From assembly GCA_965220645.1 (NCBI GenBank), contig OZ244836.1, forward strand, positions 620,001 to 684,000: a stretch of DNA of 64,000 nt. Direction: 5' to 3'. The notes under the pieces were generated by a model that saw only the letters and a list, made by a program, of their open reading frames with translations, had not been told where the DNA came from and made no database searches. The translations under genes and the position numbers were made by a program. Below, in pieces: positions 1-7,930 of this stretch; within the stretch, counting starts at the first letter, position 1; each line of letters begins with the position of its first letter. The stretch comes from Aldehydirespirator sp965220645. Lineage in GTDB: Bacteria > Actinomycetota > Acidimicrobiia > Acidimicrobiales > Aldehydirespiratoraceae.

Positions 1-1243
1 CGGGGGATGTGAGGATCGTCTCCTTCGGGTCGTCCAGCAGCGTCAGCACGAATCCGTCGGCGGTGGCGGCGCCCGCCGGGACCCAACCGGTGTAGCGGGC
101 CACGAACTCCACGGAGGAGCCGTCGCCGTAGAAGATCCGCACGATGTCTTCCGGGGAATCGCTCAGCTCGGTCCACTCGTCGGTGGTCAGGCCCAACTGC
201 TCGAGAGTCAGCTCCAGGGGCTGACCGGCGAAGTCGGGACTGTCCGGGTCTGTCTCGAAGGGATCGTGCAGGTCGAACACCACCGTGCCCGGCGCCCCGT
301 CCCGCCACCGCAGAACCTCCTTGCCGTCGGGCAGGAGGCCCCGGTCGGCGAGCAGTGACTCGGCGTCGACCGTCGTGTAGCCCTGCAGCACCAGAACCAT
401 CCGCTCGCCCGACACCAGCGCTGGCGCCGCCCGCAAGTGCTCTTCCAGGTACGGCGATGCCAGCGCCGGGTCGGGGGGGATCTCGAACTCCAGCTCGGTC
501 CACGCAATCCCCTCGTCGTCGGAGAAGAACACGCGGTTGAGCTGGCCTTCGGGGGCGTAGAAGTCCCGGTACCGGCCCGCAACGAGCCACCGGTCGCCGG
601 AGATGTCGATCGTCTGCGGAATGAGCCGGTCGGGCAGGGGCAGTTCTTCCCAGTCCGTGCCGTTCTCGGTCATGACGGCCCGATCGCCGTAGACGATCCG
701 CTCGACGCCTTCGGGCCAGGCGTACGCAACTACACGGCCGTCGCCCGCGGACTCGAATCCGAAGAGGTCTGCGAAGCCCGGATCGATCTCGGTCCATTGC
801 AGCACCGGACCTGTCGACAGGTCCTCGGGAGTCGGGGTCTCCGACGCCTGCGAGTCGTCCTGTCCGGTCCCGGCTGATGCGAGCCGACTGCCGGTGTCCG
901 GCGCGGGTTCGCCGGTGACGGGCACAGTCCCCGTGCTCGGTTCGGGGACTTGGTCCGAAGTGACGAATACGGTCGTTGTGCCCTCGCGGTTCAGTGCGTT
1001 CCAGCCGACCACGCCCCCGACCGCCACCAAGACCGAGGCAGCCACGGCCACAACCGCGTGCTGAGCCGTCCGCACCCTGGCGCGGGCCGCCGCTCGATCA
1101 GCAATTTCCACCAGCGGTGGCGGTGCGGGAGGTGCGGTGGCGTTGATCCGTTCACCTATGGCCCTCCCCAAAGCGGCACCCAGCGACTGCTCGTCGTCCG
1201 CGGCCCCCAGATCGGCCTGCTGGTCGTGGATGTTCCCCGTCAT
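1..1243 (-). CDS. Single-pass membrane protein paired with an ECF sigma factor (3' end outside window)
   Basis: The frame is open from the ATG at 1243 to the window edge, giving 414 residues without a stop. Its ATG overlaps the stop of the upstream sigma factor gene (ATGA), so the two are probably translationally coupled. Residues 1-60 are hydrophilic, about 61-81 form one hydrophobic helix, then comes a Pro/Thr/Ser/Glu-rich linker and a long Trp-rich extracytoplasmic region containing GDRWLVAGRYRD, which looks like a beta-propeller or exo-sialidase-type fold. Position and topology suggest an anti-sigma or signal-receiving partner of the sigma factor, but I see no ZAS-type zinc motif, so that role is inferred from context only. 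Confidence 0.7.
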   Translation of the reverse strand, partial: MTGNIHDQQADLGAADDEQSLGAALGRAIGERINATAPPAPPPLVEIADRAAARARVRTAQHAVVAVAASVLVAVGGVVGWNALNREGTTTVFVTSDQVPEPSTGTVPVTGEPAPDTGSRLASAGTGQDDSQASETPTPEDLSTGPVLQWTEIDPGFADLFGFESAGDGRVVAYAWPEGVERIVYGDRAVMTENGTDWEELPLPDRLIPQTIDISGDRWLVAGRYRDFYAPEGQLNRVFFSDDEGIAWTELEFEIPPDPALASPYLEEHLRAAPALVSGERMVLVLQGYTTVDAESLLADRGLLPDGKEVLRWRDGAPGTVVFDLHDPFETDPDSPDFAGQPLELTLEQLGLTTDEWTELSDSPEDIVRIFYGDGSSVEFVARYTGWVPAGAATADGFVLTLLDDPKETILTSP

Positions 1244-1749
1244 CGTTCGATCACCCTTCGAAGGTCGGCCAAGCCCCTCGACACCAGGCTCTTGACCGTG
1301 CCGGGTCGTACGCCCATGGCCTTTGCGATCTCCCTCTCCGACATCTGCGCGTAGAAGCGCAGCACCAACGCCGTTCTGCGCTTGGCTGCGAGCTTGTCGA
1401 GAGCGTCGATGAGATAGTCCCCCTCGGTCGCGGCGCGGGCCAACGGCTGCTGACGCCCGAACCTCCGCCGGACCTCGCGCTTGCGCAGCTCACTCCGGGC
1501 TCCGTTGAGGACGGCGGTACGCACGTACGCCAGCGGCTGGTCCACGCGATCCCAGCGCTCGAAGGCCCTCACGAAGGCGTCCTGCACTATCTCCTCAGCG
1601 CACTCCGAAGTGTCGACGAGTCCTTGAGCCAGCCTGATCATGGGTGTGAACTGCACTCCGTAGAAGTCGTAGAAGCCTGTGGGGGTCGTGGCCTTCGGCC
1701 GCGCCTTGGCCGCGTGCCTAACGGTGATGGACGCGTCGGGAAGCACCAT
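1240..1749 (-). CDS. ECF RNA polymerase sigma factor, SigE-like group
   Basis: A 169-residue sigma-70 family protein, the normal ECF size. Region 2 is seen at about residues 27-90, with the motif EEIVQDAFVRAFERW followed by PLAYVRTAVLNGARS. Region 4 lies at about 105-165, with a helix-turn-helix reading SEREIAKAMGVRPGTVKSL. It would direct core RNA polymerase to a small regulon, probably in response to a signal passed by the membrane protein encoded immediately downstream with a 4-base overlap. The first 20 or so residues are not conserved-looking and a slightly later start is possible. Confidence 0.88.
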   Translation of the reverse strand: MVLPDASITVRHAAKARPKATTPTGFYDFYGVQFTPMIRLAQGLVDTSECAEEIVQDAFVRAFERWDRVDQPLAYVRTAVLNGARSELRKREVRRRFGRQQPLARAATEGDYLIDALDKLAAKRRTALVLRFYAQMSEREIAKAMGVRPGTVKSLVSRGLADLRRVIER

Positions 1750-1851
1750 CTCTAAGGACGCCCGCCCCTGCCGATCGGTTCCCAGATCATCTATGTCCGG
1801 TTCATTGCCGGATCCCGCTCAGAACTGTCGGTACTTGCGGGCGTCGGGTCC

Positions 1852-2271
1852 CTAGACCCCCCAGTCACCCGTCGGAGGGTTCAAGCCCGAGTAGCCGGAG
1901 CCCCTCCGCAGCCGCAGGTGCCAGACGGCGGAGCACAGCAGCCACAACAAGCACCACACCACCACCGAGATCAGCAGGACGGTCTCGTCGCTCGGCCTCA
2001 GGCCGGGGGAGTAGAACGGCTTCACGAAGTACTGGGAGATGAAGCCCCCCCGGTACGGTGTCTCACCCGCGAGGCGCCAGAAGTACTTCTCCCAAACCGT
2101 CAGCGGACATGGCAGCCCCGCGAGGTTCACCGCGGCGGTCGGCACCAGCATGACCAGATACCACCTCATCAGCTGGGGCCTACGGGCGGCCAGTGGAGCG
2201 CCCACGATGAGGAAGACGGCCAGCAGGCCGTGCACTAGCGCTATGGCGTTCGCCAGCGACCACGCACCCAC
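1852..2271 (-). CDS. DUF2784 family small membrane protein
   Basis: A 139-residue protein with about four hydrophobic segments (roughly residues 8-28, 38-55, 72-90 and 100-120). The central motif PCPLTVWEKYFW followed by a Gly-Gly-Phe segment is typical of DUF2784 proteins. Function is unknown for the family. It stands alone between the sigma factor gene and a divergent TetR gene. Confidence 0.75.
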   Translation of the reverse strand: MGAWSLANAIALVHGLLAVFLIVGAPLAARRPQLMRWYLVMLVPTAAVNLAGLPCPLTVWEKYFWRLAGETPYRGGFISQYFVKPFYSPGLRPSDETVLLISVVVWCLLWLLCSAVWHLRLRRGSGYSGLNPPTGDWGV

Positions 2272-2394
2272 AACCTCACCCTAATGTGGCGTGCGGTCCT
2301 GGTCTTGTGTGCTCTCATGGGCGCGGGGCTTGCCAGGCGAGGCCCTAGGGTTCAGAATTAGTTGGTTGTTGCGGATATTCGGGAGGGTGCACCT

Positions 2395-3045
2395 ATGACT
2401 GCCAGCGACGAGCCGCACCGTCGAGGCAATTCGGAGGAGACGGCGAGACGGGTACTGGACGCTGCCGCCGCGGAGTTCGTGGAGCGCGGCTATGACAAGG
2501 CCGTCATCAGCGACATCGCGCGCCGCGCCGGGGTTACCCCGGGAGCTGTCTACCCCCGGTGGCCCCACAAGAGCGACCTGATGGCTGCTGCTCTTGATCA
2601 CCTGCTTGAACAATTGGTGCCTGAGAACAGGATGAAGGACTTGGGCCTTGTCAAGATGCCGACGGCGGACGTCATCGCGGTGTGGGGAGCAGATCTGCTG
2701 CAATCGGACTCCGTGAAGGATGTGCTGGTGCAGGTGTTCGGCAGCGCCCGCAACAACGCCGCGGTCCGAGACCGCTTGCAACGTTTCGTGAACGATCAGG
2801 CCGACCAGTTCAATAGCCTTGTTGAGCGGGGCAAGTCCGAGGGATACGTCGACCCCGACGTCGACTCTGTTGCTCTGACGATGTTCGTTCAAGCGGTCGG
2901 GATCGGCACTCACCTGCTGTTGTCCGCCGGGCTGGAGGACCGCCATGTTCCGTCTGAACAGAACTGGGTCGAATTGCTGTTGCAGATGCCAAAGGGTGTG
3001 CGAGGCACGGCCGAACCCCAAACCGGGCAAGACGGGGAGGGCTAG
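2395..3045 (+). CDS. TetR family transcriptional regulator
   Basis: A DNA-binding one-component regulator. The N-terminal helix-turn-helix covers about residues 12-58, with AAAEFVERGYDKAVISDIARRAGVTPGAVY followed by W-x-H-K-S-D-L. The remaining 150 residues are the usual variable ligand-binding and dimerisation domain. I choose the ATG at 2395 because GGGAGGG at 2381-2387 is a well-placed ribosome binding site; an in-frame TTG at 2362 has none. It is convergent with the serine hydrolase gene and divergent from the DUF2784 gene. Its target is unknown. Confidence 0.88.
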   Translation: MTASDEPHRRGNSEETARRVLDAAAAEFVERGYDKAVISDIARRAGVTPGAVYPRWPHKSDLMAAALDHLLEQLVPENRMKDLGLVKMPTADVIAVWGADLLQSDSVKDVLVQVFGSARNNAAVRDRLQRFVNDQADQFNSLVERGKSEGYVDPDVDSVALTMFVQAVGIGTHLLLSAGLEDRHVPSEQNWVELLLQMPKGVRGTAEPQTGQDGEG

Positions 3046-3185
3046 TAACGCCGGTCGTCACTCGATGCCGAGTTGCGTCTTGCGCTCGCGGGCGTAGTTG
3101 GCGATAGACAACCTAATGACGGCGTTACTGCCGCTCCTAGCAGTTCGAACAAGGGCTTTGCTCCGGGTCTGGGGTGCCGGATCTA

Positions 3186-4424
3186 CTAGCTGCTGAGATG
3201 GCTGTAGGTGGCGGTCTCGATGTCGGCGTAGAGCTGGTAGGAGCGGGCGTCCGCAAACGGCAGTTGCTGGCTGAAATAGGTGCCGGCGACCTGGTTGTCC
3301 ATGTCGATCCAGAAGAAGGAGTTGGCGATTCCAGCCCACATGAGCCCGCCGGCAGGACGACCCGTGGGCAGCGGCTCCTCGTTGATCTGGAACGTCAGGC
3401 CCCAGGTCTTCTCGATCCCGGGAAAGAACTCGGCGTCGTTGGTGAGCTCAGGCATCACCGCTGGCAGCGCGACCACCCGCAGGTCTCCGATGTTGTTGAC
3501 CGTCATCTGGTCGACCGTCTCGGCGCGCAGCACCTCCACGCCGTCCCGGCGGCCCCGGCCCAGGATCATCTGCAGGAAGCGGCAGTAGTCCTCGACGGTG
3601 CTGTAGAGCCCGCCGCCACCCGACGGGTACTCCGGTTCGGGGGACCGAGGAAGATCAGCAGCGGTCAGCGAGCCGTCGGGTAGCCGGGTGTGCGTCGCCG
3701 CCCCGCGGGACTGCATCTCGGTGCTGAGGCTGAAGGCGGTGGAGTCCATGCCCAGCGGCCCACAGATGTGCTCGTCGAAGTACTCGTCGAGCCGCTGGCC
3801 CGAGGCCTCCTCCACCATGCGTCCCACGAAGTCGATGTTGATGCCGTACATCCAGCGCTCGCCGGGATCAAACAGTGCTGGCACCGGAGTCGTCATCGTC
3901 ACCAGTTCTCCGCTGGTGATCGAATCAGTCCCGGTGGCTTGGTGATAGCGCAGCATGGGCTCGCTCCAGAACGGGTAGCCGAACCCGGCGGTGTGGGTCA
4001 GCAGATGGCGCAGCGTGATCGGGCACCTGGCCGGGCGCACCACCGGCTGTCCCTCGTCGTCGAAGCCCTCGAGCACGCCTGCGGAGGCCAGATTGGGCAG
4101 AACGCTCGACGCGGGCCTGTCCAGATGGAGGTCGCCCCGCTCCACGAGCTGCATCGCCGCGGTGCCGGTGACGGCCTTGGTCATGGAGGCGATCCAGCAA
4201 ACCGTGTCGAGCGTCATGGGGCCGGCTGCGGCCGAGGCGTCGGCCGACCGCTCCCCCGCAGCCGCGGCGGCGAGAACCCTTTCGCCGGTGACGACCTGGG
4301 CCGCTGCCCCCACGACGTCACCGGCGCTCACTCCCCGGTCGAGGATCGCTTCCACATCCGCCTGCAACCCCATTGGCGCCTCCGTCGTCGCTCCGGGCCC
4401 CGTCTCGCCCGTGTCGGGTCTCAT
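3186..4424 (-). CDS. Serine hydrolase of the beta-lactamase class C / esterase family
   Basis: A 412-residue protein. The catalytic Ser-x-x-Lys is SMTK at residues 80-83, a Tyr-containing motif MYGIN lies near 193, and the family motif RHLLTHTAGFGYPFW lies near 139. These fit the penicillin-binding-protein-like esterase and beta-lactamase family (EstB, LovD, CubicO relatives). No signal peptide is evident, so it is probably cytoplasmic and acts as an esterase, transesterase or peptidase rather than a secreted beta-lactamase. It starts only 6 bases downstream of the stop of a luciferase-like monooxygenase gene, so they are probably co-transcribed. Confidence 0.85.
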   Translation of the reverse strand: MRPDTGETGPGATTEAPMGLQADVEAILDRGVSAGDVVGAAAQVVTGERVLAAAAAGERSADASAAAGPMTLDTVCWIASMTKAVTGTAAMQLVERGDLHLDRPASSVLPNLASAGVLEGFDDEGQPVVRPARCPITLRHLLTHTAGFGYPFWSEPMLRYHQATGTDSITSGELVTMTTPVPALFDPGERWMYGINIDFVGRMVEEASGQRLDEYFDEHICGPLGMDSTAFSLSTEMQSRGAATHTRLPDGSLTAADLPRSPEPEYPSGGGGLYSTVEDYCRFLQMILGRGRRDGVEVLRAETVDQMTVNNIGDLRVVALPAVMPELTNDAEFFPGIEKTWGLTFQINEEPLPTGRPAGGLMWAGIANSFFWIDMDNQVAGTYFSQQLPFADARSYQLYADIETATYSHLSS

Positions 4425-4430
4425 TCGTCC

Positions 4431-5372
4431 TCAGGCGAGCAGGGCCTCGACCGAGGCCGCCCAGCCGATGTGATCGCCAACGGTTGCGGGGGCGAACCCG
4501 GGCACCGCCAATGACGACACGCCGAGACCGCGGGCAATGGCCGCGATCGGCGCCGGGTCGGGATCATCGAAGACCAGATCGTCGAGCGCGGCCGGCGGGA
4601 CAAGGGCTCCGGCAGCCGGTACATCGCCCCGCACCAGCTCAGCCCGGATGGCTTCGCCCCGAGCGTCGTCGAGCCCCCACCGGTGCCGCACCGCAGATGC
4701 GGTGTTGAGGGACGCGTACACGGCGACGTGCAGGATCGATGCCTGAGGGGCGTCGACATGGCGCACGAGCGGGGCCCAGATCAGCTCCGGCGGCCGGGGC
4801 CGGCGAGCGGCGCCGTCACCGACGATTGAAGCGGAGCGCTCGAGATCCGACGCCGGGATCGCCCAGAGCAGGACCCGGTCGGCCAGCGCCCCCGCCGTGC
4901 GCAGCATCTGATCGCCCCGCCCCGCCATCAGGATCGGGACGGGGTCGAGGTCGACATCGAGATCGCGGCCGGACGCGGCATCGAGTGTCCCGCCGGCGGA
5001 GACCTCGCGAAGGAAGGTGACGAGTTCGGTGACTCTCGCCGCCGCGTCACGCCGGGGGATCCCGGCCGCGGCGGTGAGCTCCGATCCGCCGGCTGCGATC
5101 CCGCAGAACACGCGGCCGGGCGCCATCTCCTGCAAGGTGGCCAGCGCCGACGCGGTGTGGAACCGGTGGCGCATGTACGGGTTGGTCATGGCCGGTCCGA
5201 GCTCGATCCGCTCCGTGGCCGTGGCGACCTCGCCGAGCAGCAGCCACACGTCGCGCCACCAGAAGGCGTCGGCGACGCCGATCCACTCCGCCCCCGCCCC
5301 CTCGGCTGACTGTGCGAGCCCCACCGCCTGGCCGGGGTCGGGGTTGGGCACATGATTGATCACACCGACCAT
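4431..5372 (-). CDS. Luciferase-like (LLM) class oxidoreductase, probably F420-dependent
   Basis: A 313-residue TIM-barrel flavin- or F420-dependent oxidoreductase. Family marks are the N-terminal strand followed by GAEWIGVADAFWWRDVW, the strand-helix segment ATERIELGPAMTNPYMRH and the glycine-rich VFCGIAAGGSELTA. A strong ribosome binding site (AGGAGG) lies about 7 bases before the ATG at 5372. The substrate cannot be predicted. It leads a likely two-gene unit with the serine hydrolase and is one of three related genes within 3.5 kb, all on the minus strand. Confidence 0.85.
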   Translation of the reverse strand: MVGVINHVPNPDPGQAVGLAQSAEGAGAEWIGVADAFWWRDVWLLLGEVATATERIELGPAMTNPYMRHRFHTASALATLQEMAPGRVFCGIAAGGSELTAAAGIPRRDAAARVTELVTFLREVSAGGTLDAASGRDLDVDLDPVPILMAGRGDQMLRTAGALADRVLLWAIPASDLERSASIVGDGAARRPRPPELIWAPLVRHVDAPQASILHVAVYASLNTASAVRHRWGLDDARGEAIRAELVRGDVPAAGALVPPAALDDLVFDDPDPAPIAAIARGLGVSSLAVPGFAPATVGDHIGWAASVEALLA

Positions 5373-5456
5373 CCATCACCTCCTAGCGGTCCGTAGCGGA
5401 ATTGATCGGGGCGCCCGGAGTGATTCCAAGCGGGGGCTTGGACCTTCCGCGCTGCC

Positions 5457-6449
5457 CTAGCCATCTTGACGACACACCTCTAGCTCGGCGGTCATGGCTG
5501 AGAGAGCCTCGGCCGCGTGGCCCACGCCTTCGTGCAGGTCGTCCTGGAGGAGCGCGAGCCCGACGCTGGCGGGTCGATGCCGGCGGACGAGTTCCGCTAG
5601 TCGCCTGCCCACCACTGCGGGCTGGCCCACCAGCATCACCCGATCGAGCACCGTGTCGTCCACCAGCGTTCGCGCCGGTTCCGGGTCACCGTTCCGGAGC
5701 GCGTCGGCGGCGGCTCTCACGGCATCGCCTTCGAGTCCGAGCTCTTCCCGTACCGGTGGCGGAGTGTCGAGCAGCGACCAGATCATCTCGGGCCGGTGTC
5801 GCTCCACCGCCTTGTCGGTGAACGCGACGCTCGGGTACAGCGCGATGTCGATCGGGCGCACCGAGCGGGCCCAGCCGACGACGGCGGGGTAGCGAAACGG
5901 AGGCATGCCGGCCACGAACGCACCGTCGGCCCTTTCCGACGCGAGCCGGTTGAGCCGGGGACCGCGCGCTCCGACGAACAGCGGCAGAGGCACACCGGCG
6001 GCTGCCTCTGTGACGGCAACGTCGGAAGGCGCGTAGCCCGGCACCGGTGTCCCGGCCGCAACGGCTCGGGCGATGTCGAGGAACTCACGCACACGATCTA
6101 CGGGACGGGAGGGCTGCAAGCCGAAGGGGGAGAGCGACATCTGGCCCCCCGCACCGACCCCGAGCACGGCTCGGCCGCCGCTGAGCTCGTGGATCGTGAG
6201 CATGCTCGCGGCGGCCACCCCAGGATGGCGTACGTACGGGTTCGTGATGCCGGTGGCCAGCCGGATCCGGTCGGTACCGATCGCTGCCGCGGCGAGCACG
6301 GCGAAGGGATCGCGTGCGGCCCCCTCGTCGCCCAACCAGAGTTCGTCCAGGCCGAGATCCTCGACATGGCGGGCCAGATCGACCAGCTCGGGCGCCGGCA
6401 CGTTGGGGAACACCCACACGCCGACCGTGGGGACGGTGTCGCCGCTCAC
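5457..6449 (-). CDS. Luciferase-like (LLM) class oxidoreductase, probably F420-dependent
   Basis: A 330-residue protein with a GTG start. It is paralogous to the gene at 4431-5372, carrying the matching segments LGLDELWLGDEG, TDRIRLATGITNPYVRHPG and AVLGVGAGGQMSLSPFG. The Asn-Pro-Tyr-x-Arg-His segment shared by both suggests related substrates or a common duplication. It is divergent from the AhpD-like gene, whose ATG lies only 23 bases away, so the two promoters must overlap. Confidence 0.85.
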   Translation of the reverse strand: MSGDTVPTVGVWVFPNVPAPELVDLARHVEDLGLDELWLGDEGAARDPFAVLAAAAIGTDRIRLATGITNPYVRHPGVAAASMLTIHELSGGRAVLGVGAGGQMSLSPFGLQPSRPVDRVREFLDIARAVAAGTPVPGYAPSDVAVTEAAAGVPLPLFVGARGPRLNRLASERADGAFVAGMPPFRYPAVVGWARSVRPIDIALYPSVAFTDKAVERHRPEMIWSLLDTPPPVREELGLEGDAVRAAADALRNGDPEPARTLVDDTVLDRVMLVGQPAVVGRRLAELVRRHRPASVGLALLQDDLHEGVGHAAEALSAMTAELEVCRQDG

Positions 6450-6472
6450 GCCACCGGTCTACCATCGTAGTA

Positions 6473-7051
6473 ATGACCTGGATCGACACCGTCTCATGGG
6501 ACCACGCCTCCGGCCCCCTCCGCGATGCCTACGACTGGCAGGCAGCGAAGCTCGGAGAGCCGGCCGAGTTCACGATGCTGGGCAGCCTCTACCCGCCGAT
6601 CGTGGAGGAGCGGCTCCGGCTCTATCGCACGGTCGAGCATTGCCCGTCGCAGCTCACCGCGATCGAGCGCCAATCGGCCGCCCTCGTGACGTCCCGGCTG
6701 AACGGCACCGACCACTGCGCATCGGGATTGCGGCTCAAGCTCGAATCGCTCGGTCTCGCCATCGACGCACTGGACGCGATCGACGCCGATCCGGCCCGTG
6801 TGCAGTCCGGAGACGGCCGCTTGGACGCGATCTGCGCCTATGCCGCCAAGCTCACCCGGTCGCCTGAGGCAGTTACCGAGGACGACCTCCACCCGCTGCG
6901 CGATCACGGGCTGAGCGACCTCGACATCCTCGACCTCAACAACATGGTCGCCTATTACGCCTACATCAACCGGGTGGTGATGGGCCTCGGGCTCCGCAGC
7001 GTGATGACATCTACCCACCAGGCGACGGGCGCGGTCCCGGACGAGCGTTGA
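6473..7051 (+). CDS. AhpD / carboxymuconolactone decarboxylase-like (peroxidase-related) protein
   Basis: A 192-residue all-helical protein of the peroxidase-related AhpD-like group, recognised from AIERQSAALVTSRLNGTDHCASGLRLKLESLG and the C-terminal DLNNMVAYYAYINRVVMGLGL. In AhpD a Cys-x-x-Cys pair plus His performs the peroxidase chemistry. Here the site reads DHCASGLRLKL: the first Cys remains, but the second Cys and the following His are absent. Peroxidase activity is therefore doubtful. The ATG at 6473 starts the conserved part; the upstream extension of the frame overlaps the divergent gene and is not used. Confidence 0.78.
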   Translation: MTWIDTVSWDHASGPLRDAYDWQAAKLGEPAEFTMLGSLYPPIVEERLRLYRTVEHCPSQLTAIERQSAALVTSRLNGTDHCASGLRLKLESLGLAIDALDAIDADPARVQSGDGRLDAICAYAAKLTRSPEAVTEDDLHPLRDHGLSDLDILDLNNMVAYYAYINRVVMGLGLRSVMTSTHQATGAVPDER

Positions 7052-7063
7052 GATAGGCCGCTT

Positions 7064-7867
7064 CTACAGCTGGGGCACCACTTCTGCGGCGAGAATCTCG
7101 GTGGTTCGCAAGGAACTGGCGTCGTCCTGCCCGGGGATGATCGACAGGTCTCTCACACCCAGCTCGGCGTAACGGCCGAGGGTGTCGACGAGTTCGTCTG
7201 TCGAACCGGTGATCGCATGCCACTCGACTACGTCTCCGGTCACATCATGTGCGCCGAACTCCAGTCGGGTCCGGTGGGCGAGGAACTTCCCGCCCGCATC
7301 GAGGAATCGCCCGGCGACGGGGGCGAGTTCGTCGGGTGTCGCCCGCGAGGACAGGAACGGCAGGTCCAGCGCCGCGGCTCGGGTCATCGTCGCCGCCGCG
7401 CCGGCCAGCCACACCGGCGGCGGGCCGGCGCTGGAGGGCCCGGGGGACAGTGCCTCGTCACCGAGCAGCCGGCGGAGGTCTTCGAGGTGGTGCTCGAAGA
7501 CGGCGGCACGATCGCTGAAGGCGATGCCCCTCGCTTCGAGGTCCTGGGCCCAGAACCCAGGCGTGACGACGAGCACGAATCCGCCGCCCGCCATCCGGTG
7601 GAGCGTGTTGGCCTGCTTGGCGAGCCAGGCTGGATCGCGCAGCGGGAGGATCGCGGCGGCGATGCCGGTGCGGGCCGTGGGATACCGCCCAGCCAGCCAC
7701 GCCAGCTCGGCCAGGCTCTCCATGGCGCCGGCCCAGCCTTTGAAGTCGGGGTTGGCGAGGTAGCCGTCACCCAGCCAGAGCGTGTCCAGTCCGCCCTCCA
7801 CGGCGATCCGGCTCAGCTCCAGCGTGGTCTGTCTCGTAGTGGCAAACGGCGAGATCCCGATCCGCAC
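7064..7867 (-). CDS. Luciferase-like (LLM) class oxidoreductase, short form
   Basis: A 267-residue protein with a GTG start, shorter than its two neighbours. It has the family segments GGLDTLWLGDGYL, PTARTGIAAAILPLRDPAWLAKQ and GGGFVLVVTPGFWAQD. It lacks the Asn-Pro-Tyr-x-Arg-His segment and is therefore a more distant member. It is convergent with the AhpD-like gene (12-base gap). Role and substrate are unknown. Confidence 0.8.
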   Translation of the reverse strand: MRIGISPFATTRQTTLELSRIAVEGGLDTLWLGDGYLANPDFKGWAGAMESLAELAWLAGRYPTARTGIAAAILPLRDPAWLAKQANTLHRMAGGGFVLVVTPGFWAQDLEARGIAFSDRAAVFEHHLEDLRRLLGDEALSPGPSSAGPPPVWLAGAAATMTRAAALDLPFLSSRATPDELAPVAGRFLDAGGKFLAHRTRLEFGAHDVTGDVVEWHAITGSTDELVDTLGRYAELGVRDLSIIPGQDDASSLRTTEILAAEVVPQL

Positions 7868-7930
7868 ATCAGCTCCGGCGCATGGTCAGTTCGTCTTCCT
7901 CGCGATGAACCAACCGTAGTTCAGGGGCGG

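Noticed and set aside
2281..3030. A 249-residue minus-strand frame opposite the TetR gene
   Set aside because: It is a shadow of the TetR gene, which has a clear helix-turn-helix and ribosome binding site.
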